64,000 nt of DNA from Solimonas sp041659605 (GCA_041659605.1 JBAZXW010000001.1:62001-126000), one strand, 5' to 3'; shown: positions 24,811 to 34,434, counted from the first letter of the stretch. The notes: generated by a model from the letters alone, not told the origin. A program made the numbers and translations.

Positions 24811-25800
24811 TCAGGTCAGATACCGCAGTAGCATCTCCGGGACATCCGCGATGAATGCATCGTCCACCGGATAATGCGGCATGCACCGGCGTACAGCTGC
24901 CAGCAGCAGCCCGCCCTGCGCTCGATCCTTGTCGACCTTGAGCGGATTACGCCCCGGCTTGTCTGCCAGCCAGAGCTTGTGCAGCGCCATCCAGCGCGGA
25001 TCCGGCGCAACGATTCTGGCCGGCACAAGATCGCGGTCCAGCACGACGTGGCTCACTGGATGCCCCATCAGCAGCCACTCCTGCTCCGGCAATGGCACAG
25101 GTCGTAGTGGCTCGCCGTGCGGATAATGCGCCGCCAACGACGGCGCAATCAGGATCTCGACCTCATATGCCTTGGCGTTGCGTGCCTGGAATTCCTTCTC
25201 CAGGTTCAGCGTGAACGTATCGTCCACTTCCTTGAGCATGTCCATGATTGGTGCATCGCTCACGGAGCGCATCGTCCGCACCGTTGGCTCGCGCGCAGCC
25301 CAAGTCAGATCGAAGTCGTTGGTGGAGTCGTAGCCCGTGGCAAACCGCTCGCGCGCCTCGATCTCGTAGGCGGCCATCGTGTTCGTGCCGACCACCAGCA
25401 GAGTGCCTCCCAGCAACCCACGCTCGTCGGCCTCGCGCAGAATCCGGCCGGCCATCGCATCGATCACCGGCAGTCGCAGAGTTCGATAAATGCGAAGCGT
25501 GTCTGCCATCGCAGAGTACGTGGCCCGCGCCCGTTTGCGCGCAGCATTGCGCCCTGCGCGCCGGGCGTCGTATTCGCCGTACAGCGCCTCGGTTTCCGGG
25601 GATCGTGGCCCCAGCGAGCGCGACTGCCCGCGCCGATTGCGCGCTTTATACAAGTACTCCTTGCCATTGCGCGCCTTCCACATCAGCCACCCATCGAGCT
25701 GGGGCGCGGCGCGCAGCGCCTGCATCCAGCCGTCGTAACTGACTGCCAGATTTTCAAGCGCTCGGAGCTGCTCGGGTGTCAGTTTCATCGCTCTGCCCAT
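24811..25800 (-). CDS. Nucleotidyltransferase-fold protein (GSU2403/NTP_transf_8-like)
   Basis: Taking ATG 25800, the protein has 329 residues (ATG 25788 or GTG 25803 are alternatives). It has a helical N-terminus with WMWKARNGKEYLYK-type strands (residues about 35-50) and a central nucleotidyltransferase-like core: GTLLVVGTNTMAAYEIEA (about 131-148), then TNDFDLTW, matching a G-x-N...D-x-D pattern. The C-terminus contains HPVSHVVLDRDLVPARIVAPDPRWMALHKLWL. It lies 116 bases downstream of an XRE regulator, and an inverted repeat overlaps its start. Similar nucleotidyltransferases act as AbiEii/MenA/MNT-type toxins or antitoxins. Confidence 0.6.
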   Translation of the reverse strand: MGRAMKLTPEQLRALENLAVSYDGWMQALRAAPQLDGWLMWKARNGKEYLYKARNRRGQSRSLGPRSPETEALYGEYDARRAGRNAARKRARATYSAMADTLRIYRTLRLPVIDAMAGRILREADERGLLGGTLLVVGTNTMAAYEIEARERFATGYDSTNDFDLTWAAREPTVRTMRSVSDAPIMDMLKEVDDTFTLNLEKEFQARNAKAYEVEILIAPSLAAHYPHGEPLRPVPLPEQEWLLMGHPVSHVVLDRDLVPARIVAPDPRWMALHKLWLADKPGRNPLKVDKDRAQGGLLLAAVRRCMPHYPVDDAFIADVPEMLLRYLT

Positions 25801-25828
25801 CACTTTATTACTTATTACTAGTGATGGG
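25796..25828 (-). promoter_or_regulatory. Inverted-repeat operator over the nucleotidyltransferase start
   Basis: CCCATCACT (25796-25804) and AGTGATGGG (25820-25828) form a perfect 9-bp inverted repeat around a 15-base AT-rich spacer (TTATTACTTATTACT). The left arm overlaps the start codon of the nucleotidyltransferase. Binding here, probably by the adjacent XRE protein, would block both transcription and translation initiation. Confidence 0.6.
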
Positions 25829-25916
25829 CAATATACTTTATATCAACGTATTAAGACATAGTTCTCGACAGCGCAAGATGAAACTCGGCGGGCGCTACGC
25901 GTCTTGCGAGGCGCCG

Positions 25917-26129
25917 CTAACGTCCCTTTAGCAGCTGGTCGGGCGTCACATCAAGCGCACTGGCGAGCTGGTCGATGACATCGATCGACACTGACCTGAG
26001 GCCCGACTCAACTTGGCTGACATACGACTGACTCACTCCGGATCGGGCGCACAGCTCCTCCTGGCTCCAGCCTTTCGACTGGCGCATCCGTCGCACGTTT
26101 ACGCCCAGCGCTTCTCGCAGCTTCTTCAT
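25917..26129 (-). CDS. XRE-family HTH regulator
   Basis: The ATG at 26129 gives 70 residues, essentially a single Cro/C1-type HTH domain: LGVNVRRMRQSKGWSQEELC, SGVSQSYVSQVESGLRSVS, then IDQLASALDVTPDQLLKGR. A longer frame from 26186 adds an unlikely N-terminus. It sits just upstream of the nucleotidyltransferase gene on the same strand and is the likely ligand of the inverted repeat at 25796-25828. It may be the antitoxin or regulator of a two-gene module. Confidence 0.8.
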   Translation of the reverse strand: MKKLREALGVNVRRMRQSKGWSQEELCARSGVSQSYVSQVESGLRSVSIDVIDQLASALDVTPDQLLKGR

Positions 26130-26477
26130 CGCAGCTGGTCGCGAGTCGCTATTTCTCCACCACGACGTCCCACGGGGCATCCGCATAAGTCGTAGTCATG
26201 ATAAGGGCAGAGAATCGGCACCCTCCTCCACCGACTGCTTCCAGCAGCCACGGTAGCCGGCAGGCTGCCAACTGCTGGATTGCGCAGCTTCCGAACGGTG
26301 CTTCTCCGGCTTGGAGTTGCACTCTTCGGGCTGCCATGTGGTCACATTGGTGGACACCGGACTGCCGCTCGACTCCGATCGAACCCGGTTTGAAGTTCTC
26401 GGGGAAGGGCATCGTCGCCGCGTCGCCGCCGGTGTTCGTGTCCGCGTGCAGCCCGCTCGTTCGGGGCCCGAAGGCTT
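26130..26477. other. Intergenic region between the XRE gene and the ABC-F gene
   Basis: About 350 bases downstream of the ABC-F stop with no supported gene. Short open frames on either strand lack start signals and family character. This is the probable right boundary of the accessory island, since the ABC-F gene beyond is an ordinary chromosomal type. No terminal inverted repeat of a transposon was recognised. Confidence 0.4.
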
Positions 26478-28106
26478 CTAGTGGCCCGGGTGGAGGCCCG
26501 GCGCTTCGTAGCCCGTGCGTGCCACGTATTCCGTATAGCCCCCGCCGTACTGGTGGACACCGTCTGGCGTCAATTCCAGGACGCGATTCGAGAGCGCGGC
26601 CATGAAGTGGCGATCATGCGACACGAACAGCATGGCGCCCTCGAATCTCACCAGGGATGCGACCAGCATTTCCTTTGTCGCCATGTCGAGATGGTTCGTC
26701 GGCTCGTCGAGCACCAGGAAGTTCGGTGGGTGGAACAGCATCTTAGCCATGACCAGACGGGCCTTCTCACCGCCCGACAGCACGCGGCAGGGCTTCTCGA
26801 CGTCGTCGCCGGAGAACCCGAAGCAACCGGCCAGCGAGCGCAGCGAACCCTGCCCGGCCAACGGGAATGAACCATCCAGCGATTCGAGGACCGTTTCGTC
26901 GCCGTCGAGCAGGTCCATGGAGTGCTGGGCGAAGTAGCCCATGCGGACGCTGGCGCCCAGCGTCACGCTGCCCTGGTCCGGCTCGGTAGCGCCGGCCACC
27001 AGCTTCAACAGGGTGGATTTGCCCGCGCCGTTGGCTCCCAGGACGCACCAGCGTTCCTTGCGCCGCAGCTGGAAATCGAACGCCGCATAGATGGCTTGGC
27101 TGCCATAGCTCTTGTGGACGTTCTTAAGGTTCGCCACCTCATCGCCAGAGCGCGGCGGGCTGCGGAACTCGACCTGGACCGACTCGCGCCGCCGGGGTGG
27201 CTCCACCCGCTCAATCTTGTCCAGCTTCTTCACCCGGCTCTGGACTTGGGCAGCGTGTGAGGCGCGCGCCTTGAAACGCTCGATGAACTTGATCTCCTTG
27301 GCAAGCCTCGCCTGCTGCCGATCGAACTGGGCCTGGCGCTGCCGCTCGCTCACCGCGCGCTGTTGCTCATAGAAATCGAAGTTGCCCGAGTAAGTGATGA
27401 GTTCGCCGCCGTCGATCTCCACGACCTTGCCGACGATGCGGTTCATGAACTCGCGGTCGTGCGACGTCATCAGCAACGCGCCCTCGTAGGCCTTGAGGAA
27501 GTCCTCCAGCCAGATCAGGCTCTCGAGGTCGAGATGGTTGCTCGGCTCGTCGAGCAGCATGGCGTCGGGGCGCATCAGCAGGATGCGGGCGAGGGCCACG
27601 CGCATCTTCCAGCCGCCGGAGAGCAAGCCGACGTCCCCGTCCATGCGTTCCTGGCTGAAGCTCAGGCCCGCCAGCACCTCACGCGCCCGGGCATCCAGTG
27701 CATAGCCGTCCAGCTCCTGGAAGCGACCCTGCACGTCGCCATAGCGCTCGACGATGGCATCCATGTCGGCGGCTTGCGCTGGATCGACCATCGCCGCCTC
27801 GAGCCTGGCCATCTCGGTGGCCAGCGTGCTCAGCGGCCCGATGCCATCCATCACCGCCGCCACCGCGCTCACGCCCGACATCTCGCCGACATCCTGGCTG
27901 AAATAGCCGATGGTCATGCCGGGATCGATCGTCACCTTGCCGTCGCTGGGCTCCTCCTCGCCGGTGATGATCCTGAACAGCGTCGTCTTGCCAGCACCGT
28001 TGGGCCCGACAAGGCCGACCTTCTCTCCCTTCTGGAAGCCCATCGACGCGTCGATGAACAGGATCTGATGGCCGTTCTGCTTGCTGATGTTATCGAGACG
28101 AATCAT
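26478..28106 (-). CDS. ABC-F family ATP-binding cassette protein (YbiT/EttA group)
   Basis: This 542-residue protein contains two ABC ATPase domains and no membrane segments. Domain 1 has Walker A GPNGAGKTTL (about residue 35), signature LSGGWKMRVALARIL and Walker B DAMLLDEPSNHLD. The linker (about 250-305) is charged and helical, the ABC-F P-site tRNA-interaction motif. Domain 2 has Walker A GANGAGKSTLL, signature LSGGEKARLVMAKML and Walker B FLVLDEPTNHLD. ABC-F proteins act on stalled ribosomes. The length and gene layout fit YbiT. It lies just outside the island. Confidence 0.93.
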   Translation of the reverse strand: MIRLDNISKQNGHQILFIDASMGFQKGEKVGLVGPNGAGKTTLFRIITGEEEPSDGKVTIDPGMTIGYFSQDVGEMSGVSAVAAVMDGIGPLSTLATEMARLEAAMVDPAQAADMDAIVERYGDVQGRFQELDGYALDARAREVLAGLSFSQERMDGDVGLLSGGWKMRVALARILLMRPDAMLLDEPSNHLDLESLIWLEDFLKAYEGALLMTSHDREFMNRIVGKVVEIDGGELITYSGNFDFYEQQRAVSERQRQAQFDRQQARLAKEIKFIERFKARASHAAQVQSRVKKLDKIERVEPPRRRESVQVEFRSPPRSGDEVANLKNVHKSYGSQAIYAAFDFQLRRKERWCVLGANGAGKSTLLKLVAGATEPDQGSVTLGASVRMGYFAQHSMDLLDGDETVLESLDGSFPLAGQGSLRSLAGCFGFSGDDVEKPCRVLSGGEKARLVMAKMLFHPPNFLVLDEPTNHLDMATKEMLVASLVRFEGAMLFVSHDRHFMAALSNRVLELTPDGVHQYGGGYTEYVARTGYEAPGLHPGH

Positions 28107-28873
28107 GAGGTCCGCATTGACTGGAAGACGCGGCGGCGCACGTCGTGCACGACACGACCGTGCTGCTTGGCCTCTGGGGGCTGCCTGAATGCTGGTGTGT
28201 AGGGTATCCAGTTCAGGGACCAGGCGTATCGCTTGCGCCGCTTGGTTGATGACGCTCGGGCGCGTGGCGGTCCGGATTGGCGTTTCACGGACGCGGAGGC
28301 GGCCGCATTTGTCCAGCAGGACGCGGTGGCTGTGAGGGAGTCCCAGCGTTGCTGTGCAGGCCGGTATCGATAGCTCGGAGCCCAGAGGGGGCTAGAGACG
28401 GATCGCCCGCTGCAACGGTGCATGACCCGACGCCAGCAGCGAGCGTCGCCGCTCAATTCGGCGGGTTGTCAGGCCGCAGTAGCGACAAGCGCCAATGCCG
28501 ATTCAACATTCAACGAGGGAACTGGGCGATTTGACGACGAACCACGGCTGAATTGCAGCGTTGAGTAGCTGCTTGCAGTCGAAGAATTCGCCGCAACTGG
28601 GTGCCGCTTCGGGTCGAACTGAGGCGGCCGGCCGTTCCATCGGGAACGTCCGCTATTGGCAGTTCGCGACGGTCAACTCGCGTGCTCTACCCTTGATAAG
28701 GGCGTGTTGTCGTCGCCCCTACCCCCTACCCCTCGCATCACCGGCTGCAACAGCCCCATAGGTCACTGGGCGGAGCCTGCCCCGCGGACGTCACGTCCGT
28801 CGATATCGACCCCGCAGGCGGACGTTATCGGAGCGAGAGTACCCGAGTCCCGAGTGTCCCGAGCCCTCCTTAA
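28107..28873. other. 767-base region without a supported gene
   Basis: No frame in either direction has both a plausible start and protein-like composition. It includes one copy of a hairpin repeat (28694-28712), listed separately, and CT-rich blocks (ACCCCCTACCCC near 28720). The region separates the 5' end of the ABC-F gene from the 3' end of the catabolic operon, so it should hold the ABC-F promoter. Confidence 0.45.
28694..28712. repeat. Dispersed hairpin repeat, copy 1
   Basis: TGATAAGGGCGTGTTGTCG folds as a six-pair stem (UGAUAA with UUGUCG, two G-U pairs) around a 7-base loop. The 18-base core is identical to 60981-60998 and differs at two positions from 56567-56584. All three copies lie between genes. 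Confidence 0.5.
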
Positions 28874-29878
28874 TCAGTGACTCCTGTAAATGCGTGCTGC
28901 AGTTCGATATAACATTGCATCCTTCTCGTCGTCCGAGAACCCGGCAACTATTTTTTTTATGCCGTTCAACAGGACCGAGTATGAGATGGATAGCTTGTCG
29001 ACCGGAAAGTTGCTCGCGAACATGCATCGGTCCGGCCCGAAGCATTCGATCACATGGGTGAAATAGCGCCGCTGCGCTGAGACGAATTCATCGGAGGTCG
29101 GCGCGGTGTCCCGCTGATGCCAGCCGAAGCCATTGTCCGGCATCGACAGTCCGCCGAGCTTGGCCACGACGTTGTCGCATCGCGCAATCTCCCGGATGTC
29201 GGCCTGCCACTGCTGGAAGATCTCCTCGCGCTGGCTCGCATAGCGGCCCACGCCGAGCGGCGTGCCGAAGTGGTCGAGAACCATCTGCGTCGAGGGCACG
29301 GCCCGCGCGAGCTCGAGAAAGTCCCGGTTCTGGTGATGGTAGTGCCAGGCGTCGTACGTGAGACCTCGATCGCCGAGCGCCTTCACGCCGCGGCGGAAGG
29401 TGGGCATCCGATACAAGCCTTCGGGCGCCGGCCCCGGCAGCATCAATGATTCCGGGTTTGGATCGCGTGCCGCGGCCAGGCGGATGCCGCGGAAGCGCCC
29501 CTGGCCCAGCGCGATGTGCTGGTCGAGCACTTCGCCGACGGCGTCGCCCAGGGTGAGATCGGCGCTGGAGACGATGGCGGCGACGACGGCCGCGCCGTTC
29601 TTGCCGGCCTCCGATCGCCTGGCCTGCTCGACCACGAACTCGGTCTCGCCCAGGCATTTCAAGTGCTCCGGGCCGGTGGCCCGGTACTCGGCGTGGCAGT
29701 CGACGAACACCGTCTTCTGGATGTTGTGTCCGGTCTGGGTATCGCCCCACAGGTCTTCGACTTGATAGATGATCCCCGTGCGCCACAGGTGATGGTGCGC
29801 ATCAATGATGCGACGGTCGGGATCGATGATCTTTTCCTGTACCGAATCCAGCCAGCTCTTGCTTCTCTGTTGAATCAT
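28874..29878 (-). CDS. Amidohydrolase family protein (amidohydrolase_2 type)
   Basis: The ATG at 29878 gives 334 residues. The TIM-barrel metal motif IIDAHHHLW appears near residue 24, with further blocks VFVDCHAEY, GRFRGIRLAAARDP, MVLDHFGTPLG and a late CMFASNFPVDK. This is the PF04909 group, which includes lactonases, 2-pyrone-4,6-dicarboxylate lactonase and decarboxylases. As the last gene of the catabolic operon it could open a lactone or decarboxylate a ring-cleavage product. The substrate cannot be deduced. Confidence 0.82.
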   Translation of the reverse strand: MIQQRSKSWLDSVQEKIIDPDRRIIDAHHHLWRTGIIYQVEDLWGDTQTGHNIQKTVFVDCHAEYRATGPEHLKCLGETEFVVEQARRSEAGKNGAAVVAAIVSSADLTLGDAVGEVLDQHIALGQGRFRGIRLAAARDPNPESLMLPGPAPEGLYRMPTFRRGVKALGDRGLTYDAWHYHHQNRDFLELARAVPSTQMVLDHFGTPLGVGRYASQREEIFQQWQADIREIARCDNVVAKLGGLSMPDNGFGWHQRDTAPTSDEFVSAQRRYFTHVIECFGPDRCMFASNFPVDKLSISYSVLLNGIKKIVAGFSDDEKDAMLYRTAARIYRSH

Positions 29879-29918
29879 GGGTGCCTCGGTAGTGGAGTGC
29901 GGTGAAACGCGGGAGCCA

Positions 29919-31058
29919 TCAAAGGGCGCATTGCGCGGCAAGGTGACTGATGGCCGCGGCGCGCTGCATCTGGTTGAGGAAGTTGCGGTCGTGGCCGGGC
30001 GTCAGGAACGCGAGTGACAGGCCCGTCGCCGGGTCTGCCCATGCCAGCTGGCCCCCCGCGCCCGCGTGGCCGAACGCGAGCGCAGAGTTGGCCTTGCCGA
30101 ATCCGCGAAACTCTCCGCCGCGGTCGCCGCAGACGACGGTGCCGAGGGCGCGATTCGCCAGTTGCCTGGATGCCGCATCGATGAGCTCGCCGGTGCGGAC
30201 CCGTCGCGCGCTCGCCAGCGTGTCCTGGTTCCATGCCTCCACGCCGTCCAGCCCTCCATGCAGGAGGGCTTGATAAAGCAGCGCAAGATTCGCAGCGTTG
30301 GCGAAACCGCCGGCGCCGGGCACGCCGACGGCGCGAACGTCCGGGCGGTTGAACGCGAGCAGCGACTCCTCGTTGATCTCGGTCGGGACGCGCATTCCCA
30401 GCTTCGCGTAGTCCTGCTCCGTCAGCGGCGCACCGTGGTGCGTCACGGGCAACACGCGTGGATTCTCGTCCTGGGGCAAGCCGACGAAGATCGAAGCCAT
30501 CCCCAGGGGGTCGAGCACCCGCTTGCGAATGAACTCGGCATAGGGCAACCCGCCGCGACGCTCGATGATCTCGGCGATCACCCACATCGAAGACGTCGCG
30601 TGGTACTCGTAGCGTGAGCCGGGTGCCCAGTTCAGGCGCCACTGCGAAAAGCGCCGCAGCGTCTCTTCCTTGGACTTCCACTGCAGCGGCGCGAACGGCG
30701 CCTGGGGAAATCCCGAGGTGTGCGTGAACAGCTGCTGCACGGTGATGCGATCTTTTCCCTGGCTGGCGAACTCCGGGATGATGTCGGCGACGAGCTCGTC
30801 CTCGGCGAGCCGGCCCTCCTGGAACAGCAACCAGGCGGCGGCATAGACGATGCCCTTGGTCGCCGAAAACAGGCAGATGAGCGATTCGTCGGTGGCGGAA
30901 CCGAAGCTTTGGCAGACCGCGAGCTTGCCATTGCGCGCCAACGCGACTTGCGCCGCGGGCAGCAAGCCCTGGTCGACATCGCCGCGCACGCGGCCCAGGA
31001 GCTGCTCGACTTTCAGGGGATCCAGGCCCGCATTCACCAGAGTCGCAGGACGTCGCAT
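29919..31058 (-). CDS. Serine hydrolase / class C beta-lactamase-fold esterase
   Basis: This 379-residue protein (ATG 31058) has no signal peptide. It carries the SxxK nucleophile motif LFSATKGIVYAAAW near residue 66. A YEYHATSSM block supplies the Tyr general base near 152. A third element, FGHAGAGGQLAW, sits near 332. These identify the beta-lactamase-related (EstB-like) esterase family, not a resistance enzyme. In an operon with a Baeyer-Villiger-type monooxygenase it is the best candidate to hydrolyse the ester or lactone product. It lies 15 bases downstream of the acyl-CoA ligase gene. Confidence 0.85.
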   Translation of the reverse strand: MRRPATLVNAGLDPLKVEQLLGRVRGDVDQGLLPAAQVALARNGKLAVCQSFGSATDESLICLFSATKGIVYAAAWLLFQEGRLAEDELVADIIPEFASQGKDRITVQQLFTHTSGFPQAPFAPLQWKSKEETLRRFSQWRLNWAPGSRYEYHATSSMWVIAEIIERRGGLPYAEFIRKRVLDPLGMASIFVGLPQDENPRVLPVTHHGAPLTEQDYAKLGMRVPTEINEESLLAFNRPDVRAVGVPGAGGFANAANLALLYQALLHGGLDGVEAWNQDTLASARRVRTGELIDAASRQLANRALGTVVCGDRGGEFRGFGKANSALAFGHAGAGGQLAWADPATGLSLAFLTPGHDRNFLNQMQRAAAISHLAAQCAL

Positions 31059-31073
31059 CACGGTCGTCTCACG

Positions 31074-32609
31074 TCACACGCGCGTGCTTCGGGATTGCCA
31101 GTACTCGTCCTTGAGCAGGCGCTTGTAGAGCTTCCCGGTCGGATGCCGCGGCAACTCGAGGTGGAAATCGATGCTGCGCGGACACTTGATTGCGGAGAGC
31201 TGCTTGCGGCAGAACTCGATCAGCTCAGACTCCATCTGCGGCCCGGCCCGGTCTGCCTCCTTCAGTTGCACCGCGGCCTTGACCTCTTCGCCGAACTCGT
31301 CGTTGGGGATGCCGAACACGGCCACGTCGATGACCATGTCGTGCAGGATGAGGACGTTCTCGGCCTCCTGGGGATAGATGTTCACGCCCCCGGAAATGAT
31401 CATGAAGTCCTTGCGATCGGTGAGGTAGAGATAGCCTTCCGCATCGAGATAGCCGACGTCGCCGAGCGTGCTCCATCCGCGCGGATGCCGGCCCTTCGTC
31501 GTCTTCTCGACGTCCTTGTAGTACTCGAACGTGGGCCCGCCACCGAAATAGACGACGCCGGTCTGGCCCGTGGGAAGTTCGTCGCCCGCGTCATTGCAGA
31601 TATGAATCTGTCCAACCATCGCGCGCCCTACCGAGCCCTTGTGCTTCAGCCACTCCGCGCTGTTGAGCTGGACGAACCCGTTGGCCTCGCTGCCGGCGTA
31701 GTACTCGTACAGGATCTCCCCCCACCACTGGATCATCTGCTCCTTGATCGGCACCGCGCACGGCGCCGCGCCGTGGATGGCGTAGCGCTGGGAGCTCACG
31801 TCGTAGCGCGCGCGCACGTCCCTGGGCAGCTTCAGCATGCGCACGAACATCGTCGGCACCCACTGGCCATGGGTGATCCGGAAGGTCTCGATGCATTGCA
31901 GCGCGAACTCGGGCTCGAAGTGCTCCATCACCACGACGGTGATGCTGTTGCGAATGGAGGTCATGCAAAAGCCCAGCGGCGCGGAGTGATACAACGGCGC
32001 CGGCGAAAGGAAAACGGATTCCGGGGTCGCCTTGTAGAGGACGGTCATGACCGCGAACAGCTCCTCCTCGCCGTATTTCTTCTCCGACAGCGGCCGCCGG
32101 ATGCCCTTCGGAAAACCGGTCGTTCCCGATGAGTACGGCATCAAGGCGCCTTCGCTCTGGTCCGCAATCGGGTGCTCGGGCATCTGCGCGATCGCATCCT
32201 CGAAGCTGGCAAAGCCGTCGATGACGCCGTCGAGCATGAAGTAGCGCTTGACGTTGGGCGTCTTGCCGACGAGTGGCCGCACCGCGTCCTTCACCGCTGC
32301 GGAGGTGATGAACACGCGTGACTCGGAGCTGTTGACGATGTACGCGACCTCGTCGGTCTGGAGCCGCCAGCTCACCGGCGTGTAGTACAGGCCAGCACGC
32401 TGCGCCGCCCAGCAGATCTGCAGGTACCTCGGATGGTTCTCCAGCATGATGGCGATGTGATCGCCGCGCTTGAGGCCGAGGCTGCGGAACAGGTGCGCAC
32501 CCTGGTTGGCGCGCGCCTCAAGTTGGGCGAAGGTCACGACCTCGCGGCTCTTCGCCATGATGTACGCGGGCTTGTCGGGCGTTGCGGCCGCCACTTCACC
32601 TGGATGCAT
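31074..32609 (-). CDS. Acyl-CoA synthetase (AMP-forming, ANL superfamily)
   Basis: This 511-residue protein has the AMP-binding P-loop PYSSGTTGFPKGIRRP (about residue 159). It also has the YEYYAGSEANGF motif (about 300), the adenylation hinge LGDVGYLDAEGYLYLTDRKDF (about 382-402) and the C-terminal catalytic lysine block HPTGKLYKRLL. It belongs to the fatty/aromatic acyl-CoA synthetase group. It would activate a carboxylate released by the monooxygenase-hydrolase steps. Its start overlaps the 3' end of the monooxygenase gene by 14 bases. Confidence 0.9.
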   Translation of the reverse strand: MHPGEVAAATPDKPAYIMAKSREVVTFAQLEARANQGAHLFRSLGLKRGDHIAIMLENHPRYLQICWAAQRAGLYYTPVSWRLQTDEVAYIVNSSESRVFITSAAVKDAVRPLVGKTPNVKRYFMLDGVIDGFASFEDAIAQMPEHPIADQSEGALMPYSSGTTGFPKGIRRPLSEKKYGEEELFAVMTVLYKATPESVFLSPAPLYHSAPLGFCMTSIRNSITVVVMEHFEPEFALQCIETFRITHGQWVPTMFVRMLKLPRDVRARYDVSSQRYAIHGAAPCAVPIKEQMIQWWGEILYEYYAGSEANGFVQLNSAEWLKHKGSVGRAMVGQIHICNDAGDELPTGQTGVVYFGGGPTFEYYKDVEKTTKGRHPRGWSTLGDVGYLDAEGYLYLTDRKDFMIISGGVNIYPQEAENVLILHDMVIDVAVFGIPNDEFGEEVKAAVQLKEADRAGPQMESELIEFCRKQLSAIKCPRSIDFHLELPRHPTGKLYKRLLKDEYWQSRSTRV

Positions 32610-34434
32610 GGGTCATTCCCCCGCTCACCTTGGACATGGGCTCGGCGCCCGTGAAGATGAAGTGCCGTGGCATGTCATCGCGCGCGGCCTGCATGTGCCG
32701 CACGTAGCTGCGAAACGTGCCGTTGTAGTTGCCGTCCTGCCGCCGGTTCGACTCACCCTCGAAGTTGTAGTACCCGGGCGTGCAATCCTGGTTCCAGCTG
32801 GTCTTGCCGCGGGCCTTGATCACTTCCTGGACCCACATCTCCTCGGCGCTCGCCGTGGGCTCCATGGTGCGGTGGCCGTGCTTGCGCAGGTAGTCGATGC
32901 ACGCGGCGATGTGATCGCCCTGCGTCTGCAGCATCTCGGTCAAGTTGAACTGGTAGCTCGCCTGGTATCCGCCCATGATGAAAAGGTTGGGATAACCGTG
33001 GCTGTGGATGCCGAATAGCGTGCGAATGCCGTCCGCGTACTTGCGGTCGAGTTCGAGGCCGCCCCGTCCGACGATGCGGTTGTAGGTGCCGGTCTTCTGC
33101 ACCTCGAAGCCGGTGGCGTAGACGAGCAGGTCGACCTTGTAGCTCTTGCCGTCGAACCACGGCCCTTCCGGCGTGATTTTCGTCACGCCCGCGCCGCGCG
33201 TGTCGACCAGGTGCACGTTGGGCAGGTTGAAGGCCGGCAGATAGTCGTTGTGGAAGCACGGCCGCTTGCACATGAACATGTACCAGGGCTTGAGCGATTC
33301 CGCCGTGGCCTTGTCCTTGACGATGGCCTCGATGCGCCGGTGGATTCCCATCATGTAATCGATGTTGGCCTGCTCCTGCGCCTGGATCCGCTCCTCCCGC
33401 GACATCGCCTTCATTCGGGCGTGTTGCCGTTCCATCTCGGCGCGGTGTTCGTCCGTCAGTGGCGCCGTCTGGTCCGTCGCCATGCGCTGCACGAGAGGCA
33501 ATTCGGACATCGCGATCGCCTCTTCGCGACGTTTCGCCTGCCAGCCTGGAGCAAGAGACTTGGCCCAGGCCGGATCGGTCGGCCCATCGGGACGCAGGTC
33601 GATGGAAGACGGCGTGCGCTGAAACACGAATAGTTCTTTCGCCGCCTTCGCCAACTCGGGTACGACCTGAACGGCACTGGCGCCGGTGCCGATGACCGCC
33701 ACCGACTTGTCGCGCAGCTTCTCGAGGTTCGCCCCGGTGTAGGCATAGTCCCAGCGCGACGTGTGGAACGAATGACCCGTGAAGGTCTCCATCCCGGCGA
33801 TCTTCGAGAGCTTGGGTTGCGAGAGGGTGCCGTTTGCGCAAATGACGATGCGCGCGCGCATGTGATCGCCGCGGTCGGTGGCGAGATGCCACATCTGCTC
33901 GTCCTCGTTCCAGACCGTCGAGGTCACGGTGGTATGGAAGACCGCCTTGTCGTAGAGGCCGTATTTCCGGGCGATGGCCTGGCAATGCGCGAAGATTTCC
34001 GGGCCGCCCGCGTACTGGTTGGCCGGGACGTACTGCATCTCGTCCAGCAGCGGCAGGTAGTCGTAGGAAATGACGTCGCAGGTGACGCCCGGATAGCGAT
34101 TCCAGTACCAGGTGCCGCCGACGTCCGCGCCGCGCTCCACGATCCGCAGGCTGTCGATGCCTTTTTCGCGCAGGCGCGCCGAGGTCAGCAGCGCCGAAAA
34201 GCCGCCACCGATAAACAACACGTCGACCGAATCGGCGATCGAATCGGCGATCGACTCACGCGGCGGCACTTCGGCGATAAAGGGATTGATCGCGTACTTT
34301 TCGAGCTCACCTTCGAAGTCGGAGACGAATTGCTCCCTGCCTTGCGGCCGCAGCGAGAGGCGCAGCTCGCGTTCCTCGCCGAACTTACGCTTGATCTCGT
34401 CGTAGTAGGAAGGCGGCTTTTCCGGCGCGCGCAT
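32596..34434 (-). CDS. Baeyer-Villiger-type flavin monooxygenase
   Basis: This 612-residue protein has an N-terminal extension of about 65 residues, then a FAD Rossmann motif VDVLFIGGGFSALLTSARL, ERGADVGGTWYWNRYPGV and the type I Baeyer-Villiger fingerprint FTGHSFHTSRWD (F-x-G-x-x-x-H-T-x-x-W). A second NADPH Rossmann motif, SVAVIGTGASAVQVVPEL, follows. The fingerprint separates it from related N-hydroxylating monooxygenases. It should insert oxygen next to a carbonyl, giving an ester or lactone. The serine hydrolase, CoA ligase and SDR next to it form a logical follow-on path. Confidence 0.9.
   Translation of the reverse strand: MRAPEKPPSYYDEIKRKFGEERELRLSLRPQGREQFVSDFEGELEKYAINPFIAEVPPRESIADSIADSVDVLFIGGGFSALLTSARLREKGIDSLRIVERGADVGGTWYWNRYPGVTCDVISYDYLPLLDEMQYVPANQYAGGPEIFAHCQAIARKYGLYDKAVFHTTVTSTVWNEDEQMWHLATDRGDHMRARIVICANGTLSQPKLSKIAGMETFTGHSFHTSRWDYAYTGANLEKLRDKSVAVIGTGASAVQVVPELAKAAKELFVFQRTPSSIDLRPDGPTDPAWAKSLAPGWQAKRREEAIAMSELPLVQRMATDQTAPLTDEHRAEMERQHARMKAMSREERIQAQEQANIDYMMGIHRRIEAIVKDKATAESLKPWYMFMCKRPCFHNDYLPAFNLPNVHLVDTRGAGVTKITPEGPWFDGKSYKVDLLVYATGFEVQKTGTYNRIVGRGGLELDRKYADGIRTLFGIHSHGYPNLFIMGGYQASYQFNLTEMLQTQGDHIAACIDYLRKHGHRTMEPTASAEEMWVQEVIKARGKTSWNQDCTPGYYNFEGESNRRQDGNYNGTFRSYVRHMQAARDDMPRHFIFTGAEPMSKVSGGMTHASR

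Noticed and set aside
14391..26129. Possibility of a complete transposon
   Set aside because: No tnpA, no 38-bp terminal inverted repeats and no target-site duplication could be found, so the island is called only a resolution-module-containing region.
30720..32132. 470-codon + strand frame opposite the serine hydrolase and acyl-CoA ligase genes
   Set aside because: Antisense frame without start signal or family character. The - strand genes have catalytic motifs.
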